A model generated the notes under the pieces. That model did not search any database. It was not told the origin of the DNA and saw only the letters and a list, made by a program, of their open reading frames with translations. From Utricularia gibba (lineage: Eukaryota; Streptophyta; Magnoliopsida; Lamiales; Lentibulariaceae), in contig NEEC01000014.1 in assembly GCA_002189035.1 (NCBI GenBank), forward strand, positions 2,730,501 through 2,794,500: 64,000 nt of DNA, given 5' to 3'. The translations under genes and the position numbers were made by a program. Positions 1-11,989 of the stretch are shown here, piece after piece; positions within the stretch are counted from its first letter, which is position 1; every line of letters starts with the position of its first letter.

Positions 1-1
1 G

Positions 2-1354
2 GATTTCCCCGCTTTCGCTACCCTTGGGAACGGTCAAAAATTCACCGGAGTTTCGTTATACTCCGGAAAACCATTGGCGCCGAACAAATTGGTTGAATTA
101 GTCTATGAACCAGGGAAAAATAGTTCTAGCAATTTGTGTTTAGCAGGTTCTCTGGATCCCGCAATTGCCCGGGGAAAGTGGTGCTCTGCGACAGAGGAAT
201 TAACCCCAGAGTGGAGAAGGGAGCAGTAGTGAGAGATGCCGGTGGCGTGGGGATGATTCTGGTTAACACAGCTGCTAACGGAGAAGAGCTAGTTGCAGAT
301 AGTCACTTGATTCCGGCGGTGGCCTTCGGGAGGAAAACCGGCGACATTATACGGAAATACGTTACAAGTACGAAGAACCCATCAGCGACATTGACCTTCG
401 GCGGCACGGTGGTGAATGTGAAGCCGTCACCGGTTGTGGCGGCATTCAGTTCACGGGGTCCGAATACAGTGACTCCACAAATATTGAAGCCCGATCTGAT
501 TGGCCCAGGAGTCAACATCCTCGCCGCATGGTCCCTCGCCGTTGGACCCACCGGTCTTGAGAAAGACAACCGCAGATCTCCGTTTAACATCATCTCCGGT
601 AAGAGATATCGAATCTGTCCCCACATAGCAACGGCTATAAATTCTGTGACTCTGAAGCTTCGTCAATGGGGGATTCTGTTACAGGGACATCAATGTCATG
701 CCCGCACATAAGTGGATTAGCTGCGTTGCTGAAAGCAGCGCACCCAAAATGGAGCCCGAGCGCGATCAAGTCGGCGTTGATGACCACCGCCTACACCGTC
801 GACAATTCCAAATCACCGCTCCGGGACGCCTCCGATTTCTCGATCTCAACTCCGTACGCCCACGGTGCCGGCTACGTAGACCCCCACCGTGCAATTTCCC
901 CAGGGCTGGTCTACGACGCCTCCCCGGGGATTACATTGCATTCCTCTGCTCGCTCGGGTACACGGACGAAATGCTGCACGTAATCGTGAAGAGGCCTAAT
1001 GTAACATGTGAACGAAGTCGGAAATTCCGCGATCCCGGCCAACTAAACTACCCTTCCTTCTCTGTGGTATTTGGGAAGAGTAGGGTGGTGAGGTATACCC
1101 GTGAGTTGACGAGCGTGGAGCCGGCAGGATCGGTTTATCGGGTTCTGGTGAAGACACCAGAGGGGGTGGTGGCGACGGTGAAACCGGAGCTGCTCGAGTT
1201 CAAGAAGGTCGGCGATAAGAGGACGTTTACGGTGACCTTCATTTCAGGAAGGGGGGCGAAGCCGGCAGCAGGCGGTGCCTTCGGATCCATCGTTTGGAAG
1301 AATGCAGATCATGAAGTGAAAAGCCCGGTGGCCTTCTCTTGGGCGGCTGCCTGA
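2..1354 (+). CDS. Subtilisin-like serine protease (SBT1-type subtilase), 3' part, two one-base frame breaks
   Basis: This is the C-terminal half of a plant subtilase, a secreted serine protease; the prodomain and the catalytic Asp and His lie before the window. Visible in order are the protease-associated domain (GKVVLCDRG at about 173-198), the core ([24 protein letters not shown]), the catalytic-Ser block [11 protein letters not shown] (Ser codon 690-692), and the C-terminal Fn3-like domain ending FSWAAA. An 86-base intron, 599-684 (GTAAGA...TTACAG), splits the Gly codon just before the Ser; exons are 2-598 and 685-1354. Two frame changes occur, both at a CCCGGGG tract (168-174 and 923-929). 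One extra G at each gives the expected family sequence, so these may be sequencing errors. A real pseudogene remains possible. It converges on the LURP-one-related gene. Confidence 0.9.
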
Positions 1355-1580
1355 GATTTGTGTTGCCTCTCTGCAGTTAATTAAGGTCATGGGGATGTAC
1401 TCCTCAAGACCCAACTGCTTTCAAATTTTAAGATATAAGAAAAAATTTAACCCCGGTGAGTTCTTTGCGATGCAGGCTCATTCATCCAGAAAATAATGAA
1501 TTAATACACACGACACTTTCCTTTGGGGGCCGGTGGGCCGTGGAGCGGCAAAGTGACTAGGACCGGCGGTGCACTCCGGC

Positions 1581-2214
1581 TCAATGATACACGTAATCAA
1601 GGACTGCGAACACTCCAACGACAAAGGCATGATCAACCCCATTTCTTATTTCTACATGGTACACATCCCTCATAGCCGGAGACTCATCCTCCACCATCAG
1701 AGCAAGGGTTTCCCCCTCCGCATCCATGATCCGGCATGATCTCTCCCAGAAGTCCCCCGTGATCGCCAATTCCTTTTTCGATTCCACCAGAATTGTTGAT
1801 ACGGATCCTGGCGTGAGACAAGAGTTAAGCTCTTTGAGGGTGAAAACAAGCCCTTTGAGACTTCCGTTCAGGTCAACAGCTGTGGCTCTCCATTTCTTGG
1901 GGAAAATTCCTCCTCCCTGTATGACGGACACGTAAGCAAGATGGTGAACACACATCAAAGAGAGACAGACATACCTCTCGTCGAATCAGAAGCAATCGAT
2001 TTGCTTCCCCGTCCCTAAGAATCATCTCGTTTCTGCGTCCGATGGCGTCATAGCCATCCACCCAGAAAACGATCCGCTTATCGGAATCAGTCACCACGAG
2101 GCCGCCACCATTGATGACACTCGGACGGCGTCGAACCTGAAGAACCTCAGCGAGGGGACGGCAATACACACTGTTCACAATGGGGATCATCTTTACCATT
2201 TTGGTGGCTTCCAT
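1581..2214 (-). CDS. LURP-one-related (LOR, DUF567 / Tubby C-like) protein
   Basis: A complete two-exon gene of 191 residues, the usual size for the LURP-one-related family, whose members fold like the Tubby C-terminal domain. Exon 1 is 1975-2214 and exon 2 is 1581-1916. The 58-base intron (1917-1974) starts GTATGT and ends CATACAG. Family features visible are GGGLVVTDSDKRIVFWVDGY with the following DxxG turn in the N-terminal half, and the C-terminal block DVYHVEIRNGVDHAFVVGVF followed by AVLDYV. The start is the first Met of the open frame. Arabidopsis LURP1 is known in defence against an oomycete, but most family members have no assigned role and none is claimed here. The intron is short for a plant but in frame. 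Confidence 0.88.
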
Positions 2215-2550
2215 TCCTCTGCGAAAATTTGCAGGTTGAATATATTAATAGCACAAGATTCTCTTTTGCAAAATGCCATCCACTCTTCACATTGGATTGA
2301 ACACGCCACCGAACCACCTCTAAGACACGGGAATTATGGAGAAAAAAGATTCGGGAATCATGAAACTTAATCACAATTCGCTGTTTGGGAAACTCCCAAA
2401 CTACAAAAATTTGACTTTGTTTGTTTGTCCCTATCTATCAGAAGAGGAGAGATAGAGACAAAGATGGCGACGGAAAACAAAACAAGATATTTTCCGTGTT
2501 TTATTGTCTATGATACAAAGCCCCATATCACAGCAAACAGGGTGGGAAGG

Positions 2551-3775
2551 CTAGTGAGAATTTCTGGCACCAAGGTTTCTGGAGAGTTCCTTGATCAGAG
2601 GTTTCTCCTTCACAGCATCCACCCTCTGAAGGCGGGATTTTTTGTTGAAATCTTCAGCCTGTGAATAAAGAAAGGCTCATAGGAGTTTTATTCACTATAC
2701 AAGAGGTTTTACCACAGGTCGAAGAAACGGCCATGATACCCAGGTTCTCATCGGCTTCACTTGCTCCCTAAATTTTTCCAGTCCTGGCTGAACAAGGTCC
2801 TTTCCTCTGAAGCGTATATCGTCCGTCTTATCAATGAGGATCAAAAAGCATGTTAATGTCAATGGACCATCAATGTAGAATACAGAGCTTTTGTAGATTA
2901 TAGTATCATTTTATAGCCAACAATGAAAACAATTGTCGGAACTGATCCCAGAGAGATTTCATTGGGAAAATCTTACGCTATGTAGCTCAAATCTGGATGC
3001 AAGGAAGCTGAAAACCACTGCGGAGCCACCAAATACAAGAGTAGTAGCGATAGCGAATGCTGATCCAACTGCTCAGTGGTAGAAAGAATAATGAATCACA
3101 AATTCTGAGATAGCTTGTGTGCCGACACGTCAAAGCAGTAACAAATGGGATCTTTTCAGAATTGAACAACAACGTACTATTTGCAAGCCCTGCAGCAGCA
3201 GCCTTCAGCTTGGCTGGATTTATCCGGGTGTGTTGGTCCTTCCGTAGATCGTTCGCCGTTGATGCGAAAACAGTGTTCTGTGAGCTTGGTAACTCCCACC
3301 TAAATCAACATAACACAGCCACATGAACAGCGCATCACGACAACCATAAACAGATTAAAAAAATAAAACCAAATACAAACCCTTTGTCTAAACAAAGAAT
3401 CGAGAAAAATCACAGACCTCTTAGGGCCAAAAGTAACTGTCGGCAGAGAAACATAAGCTCTCAGAGGATTCAGAGCATCGATTGAAACTCCCCGAGCCCC
3501 ATCCATTTTCTGATCCGGCTTCAGAGACCATTTGGATGGACAAGAGAGGGTCGATACGGAAGTCTCCGACGACGAGGTGAAAATATTGGGGGCAATCTGT
3601 GCCTCAAAACCTCTGGAAGAACATCGGCGGATGCGGCGTCGTTGAATTTGGGGACTTTTTCAGTTACGTGCGCCGAATTCTTTTGGCTCTCGATGATACG
3701 GGTAACCGCTTGTTTGGATTCCTTCAAGAAGTAGGAGCCCTCGGTGCTCGCCAATCTTCCTGCCAGAAAGCTCAT
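2551..3775 (-). CDS. Conserved plant protein of unknown function with one membrane span
   Basis: I recognise this as a conserved, unnamed plant protein of about 255 residues. It starts MSFLAGRL, has a conserved ADVLPEVLRH block, then NPLRAYVSLPTVTFGPKRWELP, a single hydrophobic segment near residues 162-185 (AFAIATTLVFGG) and a C-terminal DDIR...GKDLVQP block, ending VKEKPLIKELSRNLG. Five exons join in phase: 3418-3775, 3178-3299, 2977-3068, 2740-2826 and 2551-2658. All introns are GT-AG. Exon 1 needs one extra base in the five-base C run (G run 3588-3592 on the plus strand) to stay in frame, giving LPPNIFTSSS. Function unknown; the hydrophobic segment suggests a membrane protein. It shares a 437-base divergent promoter region with the JAZ gene. 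Confidence 0.85.
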
Positions 3776-4015
3776 CCCCGCTGGCTCCTCCTCTGTCGTT
3801 GCCCTTGACTTGCGCGAGGGATTTTTCTTTTCTTCCCTCCCCAAGAAAACTAACTTATGAAAACTGGTGCTCACTGCTGCGCCAGTCACTCGCTCACCCA
3901 TTTCCAATTTTCATTTTTATTTCAATAATTAAAAAATATTTTTTAAAAAAATTTAAAAATAATTTCTAGAAATATTCGTTATTTTTAAGAAATGAATTCT
4001 CCGAACGTCTCGTAC

Positions 4016-4111
4016 CACGTGAATGTATTAAACTGTTACTTTAAAGTGCAACACGTGAATGTGATGAGTCCGCCAACTTCCTCTGTAACATAAAACACGT
4101 GCCTATAAAAA
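4016..4111 (+). promoter_or_regulatory. Three G-boxes and TATA box upstream of the JAZ gene
   Basis: CACGTG occurs at 4016-4021, 4052-4057 and 4096-4101, and the first two are part of a repeated CACGTGAATGT. A TATA-like TATAAAA follows at 4104-4110, about 100 bases before the JAZ start codon. G-boxes are the known binding site of MYC2-type bHLH factors, which JAZ proteins repress and which activate JAZ genes. The region also serves as upstream sequence of the divergent membrane-protein gene. Confidence 0.7.
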
Positions 4112-4212
4112 CTAGACTCAACACGCCCTTGTGGTGCTTCCTTCAAACGATTCCCCTTCCGCTTTTGCTTATAAAGCGCAACCAATTCTCCTCTAATTTT
4201 CGCCCCTTCATC

Positions 4213-5285
4213 ATGCGCTCCGCCGTTGCTCCGGTTTCTGATAAGTTTTCCACTGCCTCCTCCCAGGCCTCTCCCTCACTGAGCAAGCGTGTGAAGGAGA
4301 AAACAACCATCGAAGAAGAATTCACACTCGCATTGCATCGGATCTCTGATCCAGAAGGTTTTTTGCTGCCATTTTAACTTGCTGTCTTCGGCAGATCAGA
4401 AATTGAATTGATTTGATTGCGATGTCGTTGATTCAGATCCTTGACTGAAGCTTAATAGTCCGTCCGGATCCGATGAACTGACATGTGCGTTTATTGAACT
4501 TGAATAGTTGTGGATCCGATGCAATGGTCTGAGGATTTTGTTAACGATTGTGGTCAGCAAGAGGCGATGCTCCTTCACCAGCCGATCGCCGGCGTCGGTG
4601 ACGTGACCGAGGAGCCAGATCTGAAGTAAATGCCCTTCTCTTCCAACAGCATTTTCGATTTCCATTCATTCTCGCCATTTTGTTTATTAGACTGGGTTCT
4701 GTGCGCTTCGGTTCCAGATGTGAGACATCCCGTGCAGAAACGGCGTATAATAGTACCATGACCATTTTCTACGCCGGCCAGATCGTCGTCATTAAAGACC
4801 TTCCGGCGAGTAAAGCTCATGAGATTTTCCAACTTGCCGCTGGGGCGCCTGACTCTGCCCCCTGCACCCGTAACAACACTTCCACAGCCAATGACTTGTT
4901 CCACACGCCAGGCAAGTACTCATTCAACCAAAATTTGAACAATCGACGTAGCACGTTAAGAAATTTTGGTACGTTCCCTGATAACATAGTTAAAAATGTA
5001 GCCTAGTTAACCAATTTGAGAGAGTTTGGGCATCTGCCAACAGCGTGATAATTATTATTTGTTTGCCTCTTCCAATTAGGTCTCCCGACAGCCAGAAAAA
5101 AATCAATAGCACGGTTTCTGGAGGAGAGGAAAGACAGGTGAGCTCGAAACTGAATGGATTTCTTCTTAAATAGAAGCTCTGAAAATTATTGAAATTGCAG
5201 AATGATTAGAAATGCGCCCAAGCGCCCCGCCTACGACCAACAATGGTTGAGCTTGTCTCCTCCTCGAGTGACCGGCCAAAACTAG
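4213..5285 (+). CDS. JAZ: JAZ/TIFY jasmonate-signalling repressor
   Basis: A predicted 208-residue JAZ protein. It carries the TIFY (ZIM) motif TIFYAG at residues 112-117, which in this family binds NINJA and other JAZ proteins. The Jas motif starts GLPTARKKSIARFLEERKDR at residues 162-181 and contains the degron-type LPxARK that COI1-jasmonate recognises. Exons are 4213-4357, 4508-4625, 4691-4911, 5080-5137 and 5201-5285, all in phase. The third intron begins GC (AG|GCAAGT), the usual form of a GC-AG intron, and only this join keeps the Jas motif in frame. The N-terminal exon matches nothing I recognise and was chosen by open frame and splice phase, so it is the least certain part. Expected action: nuclear repression of MYC2-type factors until jasmonate triggers its destruction. 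Confidence 0.88.
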
Positions 5286-6189
5286 GAGGCTGCTACTTAT
5301 GGCAATAATGATGACCTGCATAACCCAAGCGGCTATTCATAATCGACCTAGCGACATAGGAGTTGTTCTTGATTTAGGGCAAAGTGTCGGAAGTTGGATC
5401 CAATGAAGCTTTAGAGAAATGCCTTCACGTATCCCCTATACCCTATCCCGCGGGAGCTAATTGTGTGTGTGGAATTTTAAGCCACGGGGAATGATGCAGT
5501 TTTACATAATTATTTAACGTAATAGCGACTCTTCAAAAAAGAGAGAAATATAGAGAGAGGAAGTCATTGAATCGGAATTTAAGGGGTTTATTTGAAAAAT
5601 ACTTATATCTCTTCTATCTAATTTGAAAAATACTCATTATCTTAAAATCTTTTGATAAATCACCATCATTAATATTTCTTTTAAAATTAAATACACAAAA
5701 AATAGTGTATTTCATATTTTTATCAGTGTATTTACTAAAATTTTCAGAAATAATGATAAATGTCATATTATTTGTATTTAAAATATATAATATTAAAAAA
5801 CATTGTAATAAAATTTGATATATTATATTATGTAATTTAAAATATACAAAATAAATATCAATTATTTGGTAATTATTCTCAATACATCCCAATAGTAAAT
5901 TAATTCTAAAAAAACATGAAAATATTTATTCAAATTATTACACTAAATGATTTCAACTCCTTTTTTTAATCCAAAAATATTTTATCATGTATCATTTAAT
6001 GATATAATTGCTATATACAAGTTTTTTAAAATATTTATTTTTTTAAAAAGTTAAATATAAATATATTGTGTTCTGCGTTTAATAACAGATAATGTCCAAT
6101 ATATTGTGCCCACCATTTCAAAATAACAATCAACATATACCATATTCTGGGTGCTGATGCAAATAAGAATCAATGCCCATGAAAGGTGT
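5286..6189. other. AT-rich intergenic stretch
   Basis: JAZ 3' flank followed by strongly AT-rich sequence. No coding signal is visible. The part from about 5620 resembles 26620-26840 (phrases such as AAAATCTTTTG between AT runs), possibly two old copies of one element. Confidence 0.4.
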
Positions 6190-7487
6190 TGTTGCGTGTC
6201 GTTTCTTCAACAAATTTTAAATATTTAAAACATAAAACACAAATGAGCGTAGTACGAATATTGATTTCAGGGAGTTGTTTTTCGTGAAAAGTGTTTTGTA
6301 AGAAACTTCTACAAAATGTCACAGTTTTGTAAAAGGACGTTTGTGAAATGCAGAAATGAAAGATACAACCTAAGTGATGGGCCTTGACTACGGGACGCAG
6401 TTCTTGGGAATAAGATTTTATCTCCTTCCTTTGTCCATTCTTGTTTCGGTTTTCACTGATTTCTTTCGAATAACTGGTTATAGAAGCAAGGAATAACCTA
6501 CTCTCCCATACACTCTGATTGACAAGGAGGCATGGGAATAGCCTCATGTGATTCCCCCTTGGACGATTGAGAAGACAACAGGATTGCCTTCAATTGTCTT
6601 CAAAATTGAATTGTGCGCGTGTGCCCAGTTATTGCCAATGGCTAGTGGCAGGTCTGAGGTCACAACCTGTCCATTGTCGCGGTACCTAGGTCACAAATAA
6701 TCCGCTACTTCCCTCAAACTGGCAGGGTTGGAGTTGTTGCTTTTCACCAAAATCCGTGAGGAGTAGCCTGCTACTCATGGATCTTGACTAAGAGTTGTTA
6801 CAGAAAAACTGCAACAAGATGCGTGAAAGTATGCAGAATCCGAAATGAATTCAGAAAAGAACCGAGTGTCTTGCTTAAGACTTGGAAGGAAACTTCATCT
6901 TCTCCAAGACACTAAAGAAGTTTAGCCCAAAAGGGCCATGAAAATAGAAACGAAATTGGAAACTAAGTGTTTTTCCTCTTTAGAGGAGAGGGAGAACTCA
7001 TAAGTTCTAAATCTAGAAAGAAAATGACAAAAGTCTGAAAATAAGTATTCCAAGTTGCTTTTATATCACTCCCCACGTGCATTAACTCCTTTTGGTCTTC
7101 CTCCCATCATTCCTTCTGTCTTGTGTGCGCGAACAGCTTTTCTTTACATGCAAGTTAGCGCCCAATCATTTCTGTAAACGCTGACATGTCGTAAGTCAGG
7201 GGCCTTGACCAGTGTCAGTCTTCTGCCTACAATTTTTCCAAGTCGTGTACAAGGCATGAAAAGTCAGAGTCTGACCTCCTGCAATACTTCTGCAACACTC
7301 CACGACAATTTCCTGACATGTCTTGGTTAAAGTGCACATAAAAAGGCAGAAAATATATACAAAATAGGAAAATAGAATTTTTCTAAAGAAATACAATATT
7401 TATCAATATAAATCCTAAATTGGGCAACTTAACATTAGATTAATACATAATAATATTTAATAATAAACTAGAAAATGACACTTAACA
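6190..7487. mobile_element. Solo LTR, family B (target duplication GGTGT)
   Basis: A 1298-base unit begins TGTTGCGTGTCG and ends GACACTTAACA, so it has TG...CA ends. It is flanked by the perfect five-base duplication GGTGT at 6185-6189 and 7488-7492. It is homologous along its length to 31556-32887. There is no internal coding region, as expected after recombination between the two LTRs of an element. Small open frames inside are chance. Confidence 0.88.
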
Positions 7488-9743
7488 GGTGTTCTGATTA
7501 CTTACATATTACATTACTCTTTTGAAACATGAGCATTCCGATAGAGAGATAAATTAAATATTAGTTGGGCTATATTCATCACAAAATGGATTATTGTTAA
7601 TATGTATTATGCTGATATGATGCATTTCATATCAAAATGGTGGACATATTTTGTGCTAAATATGGTATTCCACATGATTATTTTCTTATAATATCAAGTA
7701 GTTAGTCTACTCTAGGAATGAGACCTTCCATTGATCATTTGGGAGGGATGCTAATCCTAGTTAAAGTATTTGAAATTAGCATAAAATTTCCTTTGAATCT
7801 ATTTTTGATTAACATACTGACTCATCTAAATCTTTCACTAGGTGTACTTACACCATCTGCCTTACTTATACCATTTACTTTCTTATAATTTTGTACTAAC
7901 AAAGGAATTAAACTTATTGTAGTTCATTTCCTTGACATTGTATACTTGAAGAAAGAACCCCGAATCGGTGATTGATATTTTCAATCTTACAACCATCAAT
8001 CTTTACTCCCTATGGCATTGAGAACATTTTTTTTTAATTGGAATAAGTATAACATCATTGTTATACCACCCTAATATGCCAATTGGACATTTCCATTGTT
8101 ATATCCAAAAGCTAGGGAGATTTACACGGATCATGTGTTTGACTTGCTACCTGATGATGAGTATGATGATATGTTTTCAAGGAAAAAACCATCATTGGAA
8201 ATAAATCAAAGAACTCTCTACCACTCACGTACTTAGGAATGTTTGAGGTAAAATTTATTTTTTCATTCATGCTCCTTACCTATTTTTACATATAAATGAC
8301 ATGCAGATTTATGTCATATTTATGGGGTTCTAAAGTGGAGTAGAGCAGAGGAGCAAGCAAGACATAAATATCCAAGACTAAAAGCACAACAAAGACAAAT
8401 AGATGAAAATGGTGAAATGATGAGATGAAGGAAGAGCTGGTGGCTTGTGAGCAGCACAAGATAGAAAGACTACAAAAAAAGATAAATGAAAATGAAAGTG
8501 GTGTTGAGAAAACAAGTGCAAGAGTTGAATGTGGAGATCATGGTCCAAAGATTATACATAAGGACTAGTAATACAAGAAACAAAAAATTGCAAAAGCATC
8601 TAGATAATGAGGATGTTTTACATTATTTATAAACAACTTAATGAAATTATTAGTAGTAAACTTATTAAATAAGTGTTTTTTAATTTATAAGTCATGATTT
8701 ATAACTTACATATAAGTAGTTTTTTAAAAATAAGTAAATAGTTACTTAATTGTAACTTAAATGAATAAAATCTTGTGAATATATTTAAATGTTTTTATGT
8801 TAAAATATAAAATGGCAGACTTTGTGCTTCTTTGGGATACTTCTCCAACAACAATTCTGTGAAAGTTTGCAGTACGTTTCCGATTTAGACTTTCTTGAGA
8901 CGTTATGCAGTTAATATTTGAATACAAGAAATCAGTGTTTAATCAAATATGAAACTTACTTGAAATACATATTTATTTAAATACGTATTTAGAATCATTG
9001 GTGATTTAAAGATGATTTTAGGGTTTCAGTTTTGTATTAGAACATAATATCTATTTCATTTATTTTCATTGCTAAATGTTTGTGGGAAATGTTAAATTAA
9101 AACAAACATAATTAATGATTTGCAAAAACTTGATAAATAGAATAGTCAGAAGTTTGCTATAAGTTTCGCTATAACTTTATTTTCATTTATTTTTATATAT
9201 GCAATTTCGTTACGTTTTTTTTTTTTTTGAAAGTGCATTTGAAAAAGTATTAGATACTTATAATTGAATGATATAATAATCATTTTTTAAAACATAAAAC
9301 AAAGGGATAAACAAGTACCATCTTCACTTACCTCTAGTATTGATTGGGATGAAAATACAACTCATATTTTTGGAAGCTTGTGCACATCAAGTTTTTGAAA
9401 AACGCAACATGCTTGGAACATGATGTTGGATCATCGTTATGTGGTGAAATGGTTGAAGAATAAATTCAATATAATAAAAAAAGATTGGTCTATATGAATT
9501 AGGCTTCAAAAGACAATTGATAGTGGTTGAGATGACGACTTATAAATCATTATTGGGGCAGATGAATGATGATCAAGAATAATTAAAGTGATTGTGTTTT
9601 GTTTGCACTTACGCATAAATGATAAATATATTATAACTAATTTATTTTTTTATTTACTATGAAATGCTAGGATGCAAAAAATTCAAGACGAATCCACCTA
9701 TTCATTATAACTTGCAAAGTGTTTTCTTCATACTAGTGACTGT
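7488..9743. other. AT-rich intergenic stretch, no gene seen
   Basis: About 2.2 kb with only short open frames. A lysine/glutamine-rich stretch at 8330-8520 could be a relic of a mobile-element protein, but I cannot name it. The sequence resumes at 15453, after the copia insertion. Confidence 0.4.
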
Positions 9744-10116
9744 TGTTGATGCAAGAAAGATAGAGTTTTGAAAAGGAACAAAGAAATAATGCTTATGAGC
9801 TTACATTGGATGAAATACGATTCTTCAACAATAGGAATGAACGAAAACCTAACCCTCACGAGTTCCTGATAGGGTATATATATATTCAATATCTAGGTTA
9901 CCCAACAATGGGCCACAATCAATAAAAACACACATAAAAGCCCAATAACTGAACCCAACATTTTTAACTGAAACATGACTTCATGATACAAGATTAATGC
10001 TTCCAATCACCTTCAACTTTGGATTGAGGCTGATCTCCAACACTTCCCCCAAACCGAGATCTCCCAACTTGAGAAATTCTTCTATAGTCAATAGACTCAT
10101 GTTCTTCGTTGCTAGC

Positions 10117-11440
10117 TGATAAACGGAAAATTCCTATTATCGTTGCAATAAAAATAGAATTCCGTATCAAATAAATTTGTAATCCCTAATCCTTACAAAA
10201 TACAAATTAAGCACAAAATGTAAAATGGAATTTGAGGTCGATGACAATGAACTTGTACTTATTAAGTGTCTTAGTAGATGCAGAATTCAGGATAACAATA
10301 GTTCTTAGTCTAAGCTCAAGTTAACAGTAGTAAGCAAGTTCAAGTCTCAACGCTGAAGGTAACAAATACTGGTTCTAACTCAGAGTAATACTATGATACT
10401 TTAAGAGTCTGTCATTGATGTGGTGGTAAGGTGCTTAATTTAATTTACCATATTTCTATACTCACAACCATAAACTACCTAAGGCTACCCAGGTCATTTA
10501 TCATATTTTCGGCTAACCTACTCCTCAATATCATCACCAACATTGCAATTAAATCTATCCACATGCAAAGTGCATAGAACTAGGTCCACCTGGTTCTACC
10601 CTGTACTAATACCCACTGCTCCTGCCTTAATTTGTTGGTGTACCTCTAAATCAATCATCTGAGTTACAAAACTATTTGTTTCCTTCCATAGGTCTACCCA
10701 TGGAATGATAGAAACAAGAACTAAGAAACAAATATATATTACATCATTAACCCTAGACCCACATCACCATACTTCACCTTAAGGCATCCCTAAGGTTCTA
10801 GCTACTCATGTATTGATAACATTAAGATAAAGTAGTGAAAATGTCAAAGACATTGTGAGAGATTTGGTTGCAGAAACTAAAAACGTCAACAAACGAAAGT
10901 AAGGCAGTAATAGTTTTGATTTTCGTCTGCTACTATTCACCGGCCGGAACAGTATCGCTGAGACGAGTCTTGATCTTCGTTCTTCACATTGGAGCTTCTT
11001 CTCTAGAAAATCGCCCTTCTTCTCCCCTCTTGTTCAGTCTTTGTGTTAGAGGAGAAGCCCCCTCGTGTGTTGCTCTGCTCGAGCCCTCTCCTCATGATTC
11101 TCTCTCCTCTCGATTTTCTCTCCTCTCTCAATTCCCAAAGCAAGTACAATCTCTGACATTTTGCTGCTCATATCCCTGAATTGCAGACTATCGCCACGAT
11201 AGTGTACTCATTGCTCCTTTTGCTCCCTCTACCGCATGATGACTTGCACGAAATCGTTGTGTCTTTCTATGATTTTGGGACTTGTTGCTGGACTCACAAT
11301 TTGGGTTAGAACATGGGGTGGGCTAAATCAAAGGATTTAGCCCACTAACATACAAAAATCATATATTTCCTAAGTTATGTAAAAAATACTTAAAACTATA
11401 AAATAGCAACGAAAGCATAATCAAAAAGCTATGATTATCA
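10117..11440 (-). mobile_element. Solo LTR, family A, nested in the copia
   Basis: It starts TGATAAACGG like the copies at 30682 and 58091 and shares their body. It ends near ATTATCA at 11440, matching the family end TTATCA, but no perfect target duplication is found there. A slightly later end at 11454 would give CTAGC/CTAGA, four matches in five. An internal open frame at 10868-11179 recurs reversed in the copy at 61548 and is probably a chance frame in the LTR. Confidence 0.75.
11318..11345. repeat. Perfect 12-base inverted repeat in the family A LTR
   Basis: GTGGGCTAAATC and GATTTAGCCCAC are separated by a four-base loop. Related hairpins sit at about 61680-61705 in another family A copy and near 48405-48430. 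It may help fold or end the element RNA. Confidence 0.6.
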
Positions 11441-11989
11441 TATCCTAAAAGACACTAGACTTGTCCCCAAATCCTACCTAAGACTAACAGAAAGCTACTC
11501 TGAAATAATAGAAGGTTTGAGTGAATGATTGAGCAATGATTTTCGTATGCATGAACTAAAGAAGTGCTTGTGTGCATGTCATGTGATCACTCACACACAC
11601 ATGAAGAGATTTCTCTTGAGGAGTGTTTTTGAAGATTACTCCGTGAGTGAGTTCTTTCAAAACCATTTGGGGGTGGGGTGATTGCCAACCGGTTTCAACA
11701 TCCTCTTTTTCGCTATCTCTCTTCTTGCAACCTTTTCCTTGAATGAGTATTGACCAAGAACTATCATCTTATTTCTCCAAGCCTTTTCCTACTCCTCTAG
11801 ATTGATCCATCCTTGTTAGCCTTTTCACCTATCTTCAAGTCTGCACATACTATTTAGTTATGTGCTGCCTTTTACACAAAAATACAAGTTAGGTCTTGTA
11901 TGTTGGAGATAGATGAGGCTTCTAATCATACTTCTATAAGTAGTAGTATCCACATTCCTTCCCTGTTTGTTTTCTTCAATCACCTATTT

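Noticed and set aside
303-626. Minus-strand open frames over the subtilase
   Set aside because: The plus strand encodes recognisable subtilase sequence; these are shadows.
2425-2664. Plus-strand open frame of 79 codons starting MSLSIRRGEIETKM
   Set aside because: It overlaps the last exon of the minus-strand membrane-protein gene, whose sequence is conserved; the plus frame is a shadow.
5614-5892. Very AT-rich open frames here and in other intergenic stretches
   Set aside because: Composition is that of the surrounding AT-rich sequence and no motif is present.
10868-11179. Open frame beginning MQKLKTSTNESKAV, seen again reversed at 61877-62134
   Set aside because: Repetition comes from the family A LTR; the two copies diverge without preserving the protein, so it is not a conserved gene.
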